The notes under the pieces were generated by a model that did not search any database, was not told where the DNA came from, and was given only the letters and a program-made list of their open reading frames with translations. From Sphingobacterium sp. UBA4616 (GTDB lineage Bacteria; Bacteroidota; Bacteroidia; Sphingobacteriales; Sphingobacteriaceae), in assembly GCA_002386525.1 (NCBI GenBank), contig DGIS01000025.1:112202-176201 (forward strand): DNA of 64,000 bases. Direction: 5' to 3'. Numbering within the stretch: position 1 is the first letter of the stretch; every line of letters begins with the position of its first letter. The translations under genes were made by a program, and so were the position numbers. This document shows, piece after piece, positions 55,741 to 63,200 of the stretch.

Positions 55741-57426
55741 TTACATGGAAAAATATTCCGCTATTGGACCCAAGGCCAGTGCTGGGAAGAAAGAGAGCGC
55801 TGCGATAATCGCAATCACGGCAAATACCATCAAACCGAATGTACTGGTATCTGTCTTTAACGTCCCCTCCCCTTCTGGTATGAATTTCTTTTCGGCCAAC
55901 AATCCTGCAATAGCTATAGGGCCTATGATCGGTATAAAACGGCCGAGCAACAAGACGATACCCGTCGAGATATTCCACCAAATTGTATTGTCTCCAAGCC
56001 CTTCAAAGCCACTTCCATTGTTCGCCGCAGATGAGGTGTATTCGTACAATATTTCACTAAAACCATGGAATCCAGGATTGTTCAATGTAGAAGCACCCTG
56101 GGCTGGAAATGCTGTCGCAAGTGCTGTACCGACAAGGATTAGAAAAGGATGGGCAAGAGCAACAATCATGGCGATTTTCATTTCGCGCGCTTCCACTTTC
56201 TTACCCATAAACTCAGGCGTACGCCCTACCATTAAACCGCTGATGAAAACAGCGAGTATAATAAAAATAAAGAAGTTGAGTATTCCAGCTCCCACACCAC
56301 CATAGAAGGCATTTACCATCATGGCTATCAATTCGTTCATTCCAGATAAGGGCATATAACTATCATGCATCGAATTGACCGAACCTGTCGAAATCATCGT
56401 TGTAACGATACTCCAAAACCCTGATGCGGCGGCACCTATACGTACCTCTTTTCCCTCCATAGCTCCCATCGATGTGTCAATCCCCATCTGTGCAATAGCT
56501 GGATTTCCTGCAAGCTCCATTTTTATATTTGGAATGACCAGCAGGAGAAAACCAATGGTCATTACACCAAACATCATCCATGAAAATTTGCGTTTGCGAA
56601 TAAAAAAACCAAAGGCAAATATCATGGCCATCGGGATAATAAACTGGGCGATCATTTCAACCATGTTGGTCAAATAATTCGGATTCTCGAGTGGATGCGC
56701 GCTGTTCGCGCCGAAGAAACCACCACCATTTGTACCCAGATGTTTAATTGGAACAAAGGCAGCTACTGGTCCGCGGCTCACCTCTAAAGTATCTCCGCCC
56801 ATTGTCACCATACTGTCCTTACCTTCGAAGGTCATAGGCATGCCTTGGAACACAAAAACGGTAGCAACCAACACAGAAAGAGGCAGTAAAATACGGGTAC
56901 ATGATTTTACAAAGAAATCATAAAAATTACCCAATTGGGTTGTTGTTTTATCCCTAAAAGCTTTGAAAATAACAACTGCGGCAGCCATGCCAACACCGGC
57001 TGTCACGAACTGAAGAAACATGAGCCAAATTTGTCCAAGATAGCTTACGCCAGATTCACCCGAATAGTGCTGAAGATTACAGTTGACCAAAAAGGATATA
57101 CTGGTATTAAAAGCCAAATCAGCAGTCATTCCTGGATTTCCATCGGGATTCAAAGGCAAATGCCCCATATTCATTAAGATAACCATACTCAATAGAAACC
57201 AAACCAAATTGATAGTCAAAAGAGCAATAAGGTGTTGTTTCCAAGTCATCTGGGAAGTAGGTTCAATTCCTGTCAGTCGATAAAAAAATCTTTCAATGGG
57301 CTCAAAGAATGGATCTAACCACGTCTTTTCATTGCCATATACCTTAGCTATATATTTTCCCAGGGGAAGTCCAAGCAGCAATGTTACGATGAACATTACT
57401 ATGATTCCAAGAATCTCTGTATTCAT
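55741..57426 (-). CDS. kdpA: Potassium-transporting ATPase subunit A
   Basis: K+-channel-like subunit of 561 residues from the ATG at 57426 (MNTEILGIIVMFIVTLLLG). Ten membrane segments and the four selectivity-filter-like loops of KdpA are visible, including NTSISFLVNCNLQHYSGESG, LGTNGGGFFGANSAHPLENP and SSAANNGSGFEGL. It binds and passes K+ in the KdpFABC complex. It is the first large gene of the complex, 129 bases after kdpF. Confidence 0.96.
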   Translation of the reverse strand: MNTEILGIIVMFIVTLLLGLPLGKYIAKVYGNEKTWLDPFFEPIERFFYRLTGIEPTSQMTWKQHLIALLTINLVWFLLSMVILMNMGHLPLNPDGNPGMTADLAFNTSISFLVNCNLQHYSGESGVSYLGQIWLMFLQFVTAGVGMAAAVVIFKAFRDKTTTQLGNFYDFFVKSCTRILLPLSVLVATVFVFQGMPMTFEGKDSMVTMGGDTLEVSRGPVAAFVPIKHLGTNGGGFFGANSAHPLENPNYLTNMVEMIAQFIIPMAMIFAFGFFIRKRKFSWMMFGVMTIGFLLLVIPNIKMELAGNPAIAQMGIDTSMGAMEGKEVRIGAAASGFWSIVTTMISTGSVNSMHDSYMPLSGMNELIAMMVNAFYGGVGAGILNFFIFIILAVFISGLMVGRTPEFMGKKVEAREMKIAMIVALAHPFLILVGTALATAFPAQGASTLNNPGFHGFSEILYEYTSSAANNGSGFEGLGDNTIWWNISTGIVLLLGRFIPIIGPIAIAGLLAEKKFIPEGEGTLKTDTSTFGLMVFAVIAIIAALSFFPALALGPIAEYFSM

Positions 57427-57555
57427 TTCTTTAATTGATTTGTATAAAAAGTGTATCATTTCCCATCTTTAACTCACACCATACCCCTTTTTCCATTTCA
57501 TGGTAGGGTAGAGCACTATTACATGAGTGACGATATCGTATGAGCAATCTCATTA

Positions 57556-57633
57556 TTAGAATTTTTCAGGTTTTAGAAGTACATAACAGATATATCCAAA
57601 AACCAGTAGTGCTACAATAAATAAAGCTGTCAT
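57556..57633 (-). CDS. kdpF: Potassium-transporting ATPase subunit F
   Basis: A 25-residue single-span membrane peptide, MTALFIVALLVFGYICYVLL followed by KPEKF. The length, one transmembrane helix and a polar PEKF end match KdpF, a lipid-like stabiliser of the Kdp complex. Its ATG is directly next to the TAA of the 125-residue gene, so translation is coupled. It is too short for standard gene prediction. Confidence 0.88.
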   Translation of the reverse strand: MTALFIVALLVFGYICYVLLKPEKF

Positions 57634-58011
57634 TTATTTTGATATGAATAGATTATGTATTTGTTGTCCTTTACGGATTTCTAAAAAAGGTACGGGCAAC
57701 TGAGCTTCGATTACGGTCCATGTATGAACGGTACTGATGCGTTGAAGACCTCCCAAGGATCTTACAAAAAGGTTTTCCAAAATATATTTGACGTAATGGT
57801 TTCCATGGCCGTAAATCGTTCCGAGAAACTCGATATGCTGACAGATTTTGTCTGTGCTGCGCACGGTAATCAAGTGTCGAAGATGATTAATCACAGCCTG
57901 CAAGACGCCGGCAAAATTGTGCTTCCGAAGCAGGAAATTAATCTCCGATCGAATTTCCTTATAATGAAGGGCCATATACAAACCTGCCCTGTATTGATTT
58001 AATTTTTTCAT
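57634..58011 (-). CDS. Unrecognised 125-residue protein leading kdpF
   Basis: Soluble basic protein of 125 residues (start MKKLNQYRAGLYMALHYKEI), helical in aspect, with HLRHLITVRSTDKICQHIEF and YVKYILENLFVRSLGGLQRI. Its stop codon abuts the kdpF start, 26 bases after the preceding 40-residue gene. Its overall pattern recalls small helical proteins of unknown function (DUF7674-like), but I could not confirm it. Its steady place before kdpF suggests a role in Kdp expression or assembly. Confidence 0.65.
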   Translation of the reverse strand: MKKLNQYRAGLYMALHYKEIRSEINFLLRKHNFAGVLQAVINHLRHLITVRSTDKICQHIEFLGTIYGHGNHYVKYILENLFVRSLGGLQRISTVHTWTVIEAQLPVPFLEIRKGQQIHNLFISK

Positions 58012-58037
58012 GTTTGAATAGAACTATACTTCAAAAT

Positions 58038-58160
58038 CTAACCGACATAGAGCTGAAAAACCATCGCAATAATTAGCACCATTAAAATAATCTTCGCTAT
58101 GCGGTCTCCCGATATATTGTGCGGCGATACTGTACCTTTATTGTCTTGCTTCTCTTTCAT
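58038..58160 (-). CDS. Unrecognised 40-residue membrane peptide before kdp
   Basis: A 40-residue frame, start MKEKQDNKGTVSPHNISGDR, with a C-terminal membrane segment (IAKIILMVLIIAMVFQLYVG). AAGAGATCAT precedes the ATG. It begins 10 bases after the 28-residue peptide gene and ends 26 bases before the 125-residue gene, so it reads as part of one transcript. Too short for usual gene callers; function unknown. Confidence 0.6.
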   Translation of the reverse strand: MKEKQDNKGTVSPHNISGDRIAKIILMVLIIAMVFQLYVG

Positions 58161-58170
58161 ATGATCTCTT

Positions 58171-58257
58171 CTATATTTTCTCAAAAAAATCCACCATTTT
58201 GTAGAATAACCAGAAGCAAAAGATTCCAGTTATGAGGAGTATGATTGTCATTACCAT
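58171..58257 (-). CDS. Unrecognised 28-residue membrane peptide, first of the kdp run
   Basis: A 28-residue peptide, MVMTIILLITGIFCFWLFYK followed by MVDFFEKI: one transmembrane helix with a basic/acidic C-terminal tail. A second ATG lies two codons in. It resembles KdpF in size and topology but not in sequence, and a true kdpF is downstream. It leads a run of four close-spaced genes into kdpA. Function unknown. Confidence 0.55.
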   Translation of the reverse strand: MVMTIILLITGIFCFWLFYKMVDFFEKI

Positions 58258-58496
58258 TGTTAAATTTTATTAGTGATTCGCGATTTCTTTTTTTTTAAAA
58301 TTTCCATTACATACTAGAATTTGTGACAATCACTCCTTTGGAGGACTTTTGCCGCAGGTTATTCTTTTTCGTTCTGTTCCCATTTGTATTGTCATTTGTC
58401 CCAATAAGCCAAAGGTTGTTCCAGCATGCCAAAAAACAGCATAAACAACTATTAATCAGCGAATAAAAAAATAAACACTCCGAAAAGAATTTGGAA

Positions 58497-58517
58497 ACCC
58501 TATCATTTTGATAGGGT
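58497..58517. promoter_or_regulatory. Inverted repeat upstream of the kdp run
   Basis: ACCCTATCA (58497-58505) and TGATAGGGT (58509-58517) pair perfectly with a three-base loop; TCCTTTT follows on the plus strand. It may be a terminator facing rightwards or a dimer binding site for kdp control. Confidence 0.55.
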
Positions 58518-58631
58518 CCTTTTATCAAAATGAGAATGACTGTGCGGAAAATGTGATCAAATTATTATAATTTGTACCTTGTCTTACACTTCTGAAAAAA
58601 AGGGGGCAAGTTAATGCGCTCTGTCCAACCG

Positions 58632-58669
58632 ACTGACTAGACAGTTATGGTTTCAACTGGCTAGACAGT
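58632..58669. promoter_or_regulatory. Two tandem palindromes, ACTGnCTAGACAGT
   Basis: ACTGACTAGACAGT (58632-58645) and ACTGGCTAGACAGT (58656-58669) are near-perfect palindromes (ACTG-n-CTAG-n-CAGT) with starts 24 bases apart. The form suits a dimeric TetR-like regulator bound side by side. No regulator gene is adjacent; the DUF1080 gene starts 221 bases further on. Confidence 0.6.
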
Positions 58670-58889
58670 AAGGTTTAAAAATTGATAAATGCATATGCTA
58701 AGAGGCGTTTTTTCGATTGTATAATCAGAAGCACTGTGTAACTAATTTGCAGAGGAAAAGCAGATTGTTGCGCAAAGTAAGTATTTAAAATTATCTTAGT
58801 AGAAACGTAACAAGTGAAGACACTATATTAATTAGCGCTTAGCTGTTGAAACATAGAATTACCAAACGAACACTTATAGAAATTAAACT

Positions 58890-59621
58890 ATGATAGACTT
58901 AAACCTTTTTAAGAAAATTATCTTATCGGTCTTTATGGGCTTTGTTTTACTGTCCTGCCAAAGTGAAAAAAGCAATCCCAATACATTGACAGAAGAAGAG
59001 CAAAGTAATGGGTGGCAACTCCTATTTGATGGTACTACACTCAACAATTGGCATACGTACAATAATAGTAAAAATGCGCCTACAGCGTGGATCGTTAAAA
59101 ATGGAACGATATACTGCGATCCCAAAAACGAAAGCCAAAAATATGATTTAGTATCGGACAAGGAGTATAAAAACTATGAGTTTAAGTTTGAATGGAAACT
59201 GGAAAAAGAAGGAAATAGCGGTGTTTTTGTCAATGTACAGGAAAAACCGGATATCGATGCGACCTACCATTCAGGACCAGAGTACCAATTGTTGGCCGAT
59301 TCTCATCCTGATTTTGATAAGCCATTAAAGCGTTCGGGATGTCTCTATACATTTCTACCGCAGCAAAACTTTGTCAATGTTAAAGCGCAAGATGCTTGGA
59401 ATGAATCAAGTATCATCCAAAAGAATGGAAAAGTAACTTTTTACCTCAATGGTAAAATCACCGCTGAAATGGATTTTAATTCAGCAAAATGGAAAGATTT
59501 AGTAAAACATAGTAATTTCAAAGATTATCCGGAGTTTGGTCAGCATATTAGTGGAAAAATAGCGCTTCAGGATTGGTCAAGAGGTGTCTCATTTAGAAAT
59601 TTAAAAATAAAACCATTGTAA
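58890..59621 (+). CDS. DUF1080 (3-keto-disaccharide hydrolase-type) lipoprotein
   Basis: Exported lipoprotein of 243 residues; signal peptide with lipobox LLSC near residue 23. The DUF1080 domain begins GWQLLFDGTTLNNWHTYNNS and continues with EFKFEWKLEKEGNSGVFVNV and the closing GKIALQDWSRGVSFRNLKIK. The family is a concanavalin-like beta-sandwich; some members hydrolyse 3-keto-glycosides. Function here is inferred from the family. It is a single gene with a terminator after it. Confidence 0.88.
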   Translation: MIDLNLFKKIILSVFMGFVLLSCQSEKSNPNTLTEEEQSNGWQLLFDGTTLNNWHTYNNSKNAPTAWIVKNGTIYCDPKNESQKYDLVSDKEYKNYEFKFEWKLEKEGNSGVFVNVQEKPDIDATYHSGPEYQLLADSHPDFDKPLKRSGCLYTFLPQQNFVNVKAQDAWNESSIIQKNGKVTFYLNGKITAEMDFNSAKWKDLVKHSNFKDYPEFGQHISGKIALQDWSRGVSFRNLKIKPL

Positions 59622-59718
59622 TTAAAAAGTCCTATTCTCCTTATATTATAGGTTAAGTTAAGCAATAGCTATCAAGAAACAGCTGTTCGCTATGGAAGGT
59701 ATCTCTAGGCCAATGTAG

Positions 59719-59750
59719 AAAAGATGAAACCGATAGTGGTTTCATCTTTT
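59719..59750 (+). terminator. Terminator after the DUF1080 gene
   Basis: AAAAGATGAAACC (59719-59731) pairs with GGTTTCATCTTTT (59738-59750) around GATAGT, with further T after it. Confidence 0.85.
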
Positions 59751-59880
59751 TTATAACTAGATTCTTCCATTACATCTGCTATTGTCACATGTAATTTTTC
59801 AGTAACAACTTTAGAGTAAGGACGTGCCAATAGACGGGAGTAAGGTACGACTAACGCCCGAAAACAGATTAGTACAGTCA

Positions 59881-60789
59881 CTAAAAAGCTTCGTCGACAA
59901 GTTCTTTATTGACCATTGCTCCAGCTAAATTTCCCGTAGCAACAGCATTCGCCACTGAACGCATCGCACTGGAGTTGTCTCCACAGGCAAATACTCCTGC
60001 GAGTGAAGTTTTTTGAAAATTATCTACTTGGATATGCCCCTGTTCGGTTATTTCACAACCTAAGGCAGCAGGAATAGTAGTGTGTTGTCTGAAAGGAATG
60101 GCAGCATAAACAGCATCGAAGGCAAGTTCACGCCCGTCTTTTAATTGAACTTGCTGAACCCATCCATTCTTATGTTGGATTTTATTGATTTCTTCTTCAA
60201 TAATAGCAATACCATGTCGATTTAGTTTTTCTATCTGCTTGACATCGAACCCTGCTCTACCTGCAGTCAGCAGTGTTAAGTCGGACGATAGATTGTGAAC
60301 CAAACCTGCAAGGTGAAGTGCTCTTTCACCATTCGCTATAATTGCAGTTTTTCCCTTCCGGAATTCATAGCCGTGACAGTATGGACAATGGATAACCGAA
60401 CTTCCCCAACAGGCTGAAAATCCTTGTATACTAGGCATAATATCTTCCACACCCGTGGCGAAAATGAGCTTTTTAGCCTTAAAGACCTCCCCATTCTCGG
60501 TAATTATTTCAAAACCTTCAGTTGTCTTCGTACCGACCACAGCAAGTCCCTTCTGAAACTTGACACTGGGGTAGTTAAGGACTTCTTCCCTCGCTTTTTC
60601 AGCTATACTCAGCGGCTTTTCGCCATCATGCGTGATGAAATTATGGGAGTGGGGCGTCTGCCTATTACAAGGTAGACCACTATCGATAATCAACACGTTT
60701 CGCAAGGATCGTCCTAATGCCATCGCTGCAGAAAGCCCGGCATAACTTCCCCCAATAATAATTACCTCAAAACTTCTATCATCTTTCAT
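59881..60789 (-). CDS. NAD(P)/FAD-dependent oxidoreductase (thioredoxin-reductase-like)
   Basis: Flavoprotein of 302 residues with the two-domain layout of low-Mr thioredoxin reductases. The FAD site is IIGGSYAGLSAAMALGRS, the redox pair is CPYC in IHCPYCHGYEFRKG (near residue 134), and the closing FAD motif is GVFACGDNSSAMRSVANAV. The NADPH-domain GxGxxA motif is modified (AIIANGERALHLAG), so electron donor preference is uncertain. It lies 10 bases after the methyltransferase gene and probably shares its transcript. A dedicated thioredoxin partner is not encoded nearby. Confidence 0.88.
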   Translation of the reverse strand: MKDDRSFEVIIIGGSYAGLSAAMALGRSLRNVLIIDSGLPCNRQTPHSHNFITHDGEKPLSIAEKAREEVLNYPSVKFQKGLAVVGTKTTEGFEIITENGEVFKAKKLIFATGVEDIMPSIQGFSACWGSSVIHCPYCHGYEFRKGKTAIIANGERALHLAGLVHNLSSDLTLLTAGRAGFDVKQIEKLNRHGIAIIEEEINKIQHKNGWVQQVQLKDGRELAFDAVYAAIPFRQHTTIPAALGCEITEQGHIQVDNFQKTSLAGVFACGDNSSAMRSVANAVATGNLAGAMVNKELVDEAF

Positions 60790-60799
60790 ATATACATTA

Positions 60800-61426
60800 T
60801 TAATTATTAGTCCGCTTCTGACAAATGATGAAGTAGAATGGAAAATTTTCCTCCACTTCCCTAATTTCGATTAATCCATAGAAATCGAATTCGGCATGAA
60901 TGGAATCAACATCGTAAAAGAACATATGTACTCCTCCAAACATTGCAAATCGATCAGTGCCTATGGCCTCCCCCTTTCCATAGATGCTTGATAGCTTTGA
61001 TACGGTCGTAAAAATCATAAAACCTCCTTCAGCCAATTGGTCATAACAATGCTGGATTAACGCAATGCGTTCATCAGCATCCAATAGATGAATAAGCCCA
61101 TAACAAAATATACCGTCATATATATCCCGATCAAAGGGCATTTCATTAACCGAACCATGATGGATAACCGTATCTGCCCCAAAGGATTTACGGGCGAGTT
61201 CAATGGCAGTTTTAGAGATCTCAATACCTGTAATTTTTATTCCGTTTTCTAAAAACGGGCGACCATTGCGACCGTAGCCGAACCCGGGGATCAGGATATT
61301 TTTGATTTTGCGCTCCAAAAAGAAGCGCACTGCAAGACGTGTAGACTGTGCGGCTTCATCTCCCCACATTTCCTGCTTCTCTACAAAATTACGTTCCCAA
61401 AATTCCATACTGCCGTTGCTTATCAT
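60800..61426 (-). CDS. Class I SAM-dependent methyltransferase
   Basis: Soluble methyltransferase of 208 residues (ATG 61426; a second ATG at 61408 is possible). The SAM-binding motif is NILIPGFGYGRNGRPFLENG, a variant of the usual E/DxGxGxG, followed by GIEISKTAIELARKSF and the acidic motif DGIFCYGLIHLL. The pattern is near TehB/thiopurine-type methyltransferases. The substrate is unknown. It shares a transcript with the thioredoxin-reductase-like gene, 10 bases downstream. Confidence 0.85.
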   Translation of the reverse strand: MISNGSMEFWERNFVEKQEMWGDEAAQSTRLAVRFFLERKIKNILIPGFGYGRNGRPFLENGIKITGIEISKTAIELARKSFGADTVIHHGSVNEMPFDRDIYDGIFCYGLIHLLDADERIALIQHCYDQLAEGGFMIFTTVSKLSSIYGKGEAIGTDRFAMFGGVHMFFYDVDSIHAEFDFYGLIEIREVEENFPFYFIICQKRTNN

Positions 61427-61638
61427 GTTTAATATTGAAAATCAATCCTGTAGGCCATACCAATACGGTATACTAACGGATTAAAAGTCAACTTTGCGAA
61501 GATAATATTTTTTACTATTGCAACTATGTAGCAAAAACACTAAATGCAATTAAATTGCAAATAAATTACAATGGGTATTATTGAAAACGTGGTTATTTAT
61601 CAGTATTGAAAACTTATACTATGCTTAAATATCTTTGC

Positions 61639-61658
61639 TGATGAAATCAATTTCATCA
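61639..61658 (+). promoter_or_regulatory. Hairpin in the leader of the DUF1349 gene
   Basis: TGATGAAA (61639-61646) and TTTCATCA (61651-61658) pair perfectly around TCAA, 13 bases before the start codon at 61672, so the stem would sit over the ribosome-binding region. It could affect translation or mark a protein-binding site. Confidence 0.45.
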
Positions 61659-61671
61659 CAAAAACAAAAAC

Positions 61672-62334
61672 ATGAAAACTATAAGGACATTTTTAGCAGC
61701 TTCGTTACTTCTATTACTAACTGTACAGGCTAGCGCACAAAAATTGGATCGGATGCTTTGGTTTAACGAACCGACAGAATGGAGTATCAAAAACAATTCG
61801 CTGTCGATGCTTGTTACGCCTAAAAGCGATTATTGGCGTATCTCCCATTATGGATTTACAGTAGATGACGCCCCATTTTTCTATACGTTACGCGGGGGAG
61901 AGTTTGAAGTCAAGGCGAAGATCTCCGCCAACTACAAAACCCGGTTCGATCAAGCAGGTATTATGCTGCGCATTGATCATGAAAACTATATAAAAGCGGG
62001 AATCGAATTTGTGGACGGAAAATATAATTTAAGTACGGTCGTTACCCATAAAACGAGTGATTGGAGTATTGTTCCGATCGATAAGGAAATCCCCTACATC
62101 TGGATCAAGGCGATACGCCGATTAGATGCTGTTGAATTTTTCTATTCTTTTGATGACAAGGAGTATATTATGATGAGAAATGCCTGGCTACAGGATAATC
62201 ATCCTGTTATGGTTGGTTTAATGGCCGCTTCACCAGACGGCAATGGGTTTGAGGCCAAATTTGATTATTTTACGATCAAACATCTTGCAGATCAACGTCG
62301 AAGTAAATGGCTGAAAGATAATAATTCAAACTAA
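61672..62334 (+). CDS. DUF1349 domain protein, exported
   Basis: Exported protein of 220 residues with a signal peptide ending near QASAQK. The DUF1349 domain (concanavalin-like lectin/glucanase fold) contains LDRMLWFNEPTEWSIKNNSL, FDQAGIMLRIDHENYIKAGI and VMVGLMAASPDGNGFEAKFD. Family members bind or act on carbohydrates; a catalytic role is not shown. It is a single gene, and a hairpin lies at its ribosome-binding site. Confidence 0.86.
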   Translation: MKTIRTFLAASLLLLLTVQASAQKLDRMLWFNEPTEWSIKNNSLSMLVTPKSDYWRISHYGFTVDDAPFFYTLRGGEFEVKAKISANYKTRFDQAGIMLRIDHENYIKAGIEFVDGKYNLSTVVTHKTSDWSIVPIDKEIPYIWIKAIRRLDAVEFFYSFDDKEYIMMRNAWLQDNHPVMVGLMAASPDGNGFEAKFDYFTIKHLADQRRSKWLKDNNSN

Positions 62335-62342
62335 GAATACTG

Positions 62343-62375
62343 ACGCCCGCCTAAGATAGCCACATAGACGGGCGT
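62343..62375. terminator. Hairpin between DUF1349 and LuxR-type genes
   Basis: ACGCCCG (62343-62349) pairs with CGGGCGT (62369-62375), 19-base loop, followed by TATCTTAAAT. Both convergent genes end beside it. Confidence 0.6.
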
Positions 62376-62379
62376 TATC

Positions 62380-63165
62380 TTAAATCTGTTCAGTATGATC
62401 CTGCTGTATCTTATTAAACACACTTACTGCTTCATATGAATTTCGAACACGAAGCTTTTGGAGTATATTTTGGCGATGACGATTTACTGTATTTATACTT
62501 AGTCCAAGTTTTTCGGCAATTCGCTTGCTAATCATTCCCTCCTTGATACAGCTTAAAATTTCCTTCTCTCGTGTACTAATCGAAGTTTTCGCGCCATAAC
62601 CTTCCAGGTGATAGACAACACCTGTTACTTGATTGAGAATATAATTTCGCAGATTGATGGATGTTTCAATTTCTGGCAATACGGTATAACAGCATAAAGC
62701 CAACTGCGGAAATTCGGGCCCTGGAGTGTCCAAATAAAAAATCTGATGGGACAACTGCATGATTTGCCCCTCCCTCCCCTCGACCCTAAGGACACTGTTT
62801 GCTTGATAATTGAATCGATCAGCTGTATCTATCTTTTTGACCAAGTTGAGAAACTGAAGCTCCAAAGCATGTTTAACAGCCAAATCTTCAGGATAAACAC
62901 GTTCGAGAAGAAAATCCTCCCAAATACTATTTATTTCAATCTTCTTATCATTTTCGGGAAGGTAAAGCCGCTCTGCAAGTTTACCGATGTAGGTATAACT
63001 CCAGTTCGCTGTCAGGTCACTCAGTACCGCTATACCATTATGAATGTCGGCAAAAGTCTTTGCGTAGGTCTTATAGTGTTTTAGTACAGACAAATCGACG
63101 CTGCTATTCCGCAGCCTACGCTCCGCGAAATTTTTATCTAATTTTTTTTTGATCTCCGATTTCAT
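62380..63165 (-). CDS. LuxR-type HTH regulator with PAS-like sensor
   Basis: Regulator of 261 residues. The C-terminal HTH (about 195-255) is of LuxR/NarL type: ISTREKEILSCIKEGMISKR, then IAEKLGLSINTVNRHRQNIL. The N-terminal 180 residues are helical/beta mixed with no phospho-acceptor receiver motif and resemble the PAS-like sensor seen in Bacteroidota LuxR proteins. The targets are unknown; the gene lies beside the BamA-like partial gene with 35 bases between, same strand. Confidence 0.85.
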   Translation of the reverse strand: MKSEIKKKLDKNFAERRLRNSSVDLSVLKHYKTYAKTFADIHNGIAVLSDLTANWSYTYIGKLAERLYLPENDKKIEINSIWEDFLLERVYPEDLAVKHALELQFLNLVKKIDTADRFNYQANSVLRVEGREGQIMQLSHQIFYLDTPGPEFPQLALCCYTVLPEIETSINLRNYILNQVTGVVYHLEGYGAKTSISTREKEILSCIKEGMISKRIAEKLGLSINTVNRHRQNILQKLRVRNSYEAVSVFNKIQQDHTEQI

Positions 63166-63200
63166 TTCAATTCATACTTAGGAAGCTCCCTTTTAGGTCT

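Larger units (their letters stand above)
58258..58889. other. Gap upstream of the kdp run and the DUF1080 gene
   Basis: A 632-base stretch between divergent transcripts. It has a perfect hairpin (58497-58517) and two tandem 14-base palindromes (58632-58669), both listed apart, and no gene. The kdp promoter must lie in the left part; no confident sigma-54 or TAnnTTTG element was found there. Confidence 0.6.

Noticed and set aside
55709..56305. 198-codon plus-strand frame opposite kdpA
   Set aside because: Antisense to a well-conserved kdpA gene, with shadow-type composition.
58380..58440. Possible sigma-54 promoter (TGGCATGCTGG on the minus strand) for the kdp run
   Set aside because: The -24 half TGGCA is present, but the -12 half lacks TTGC, so the match is not supported.
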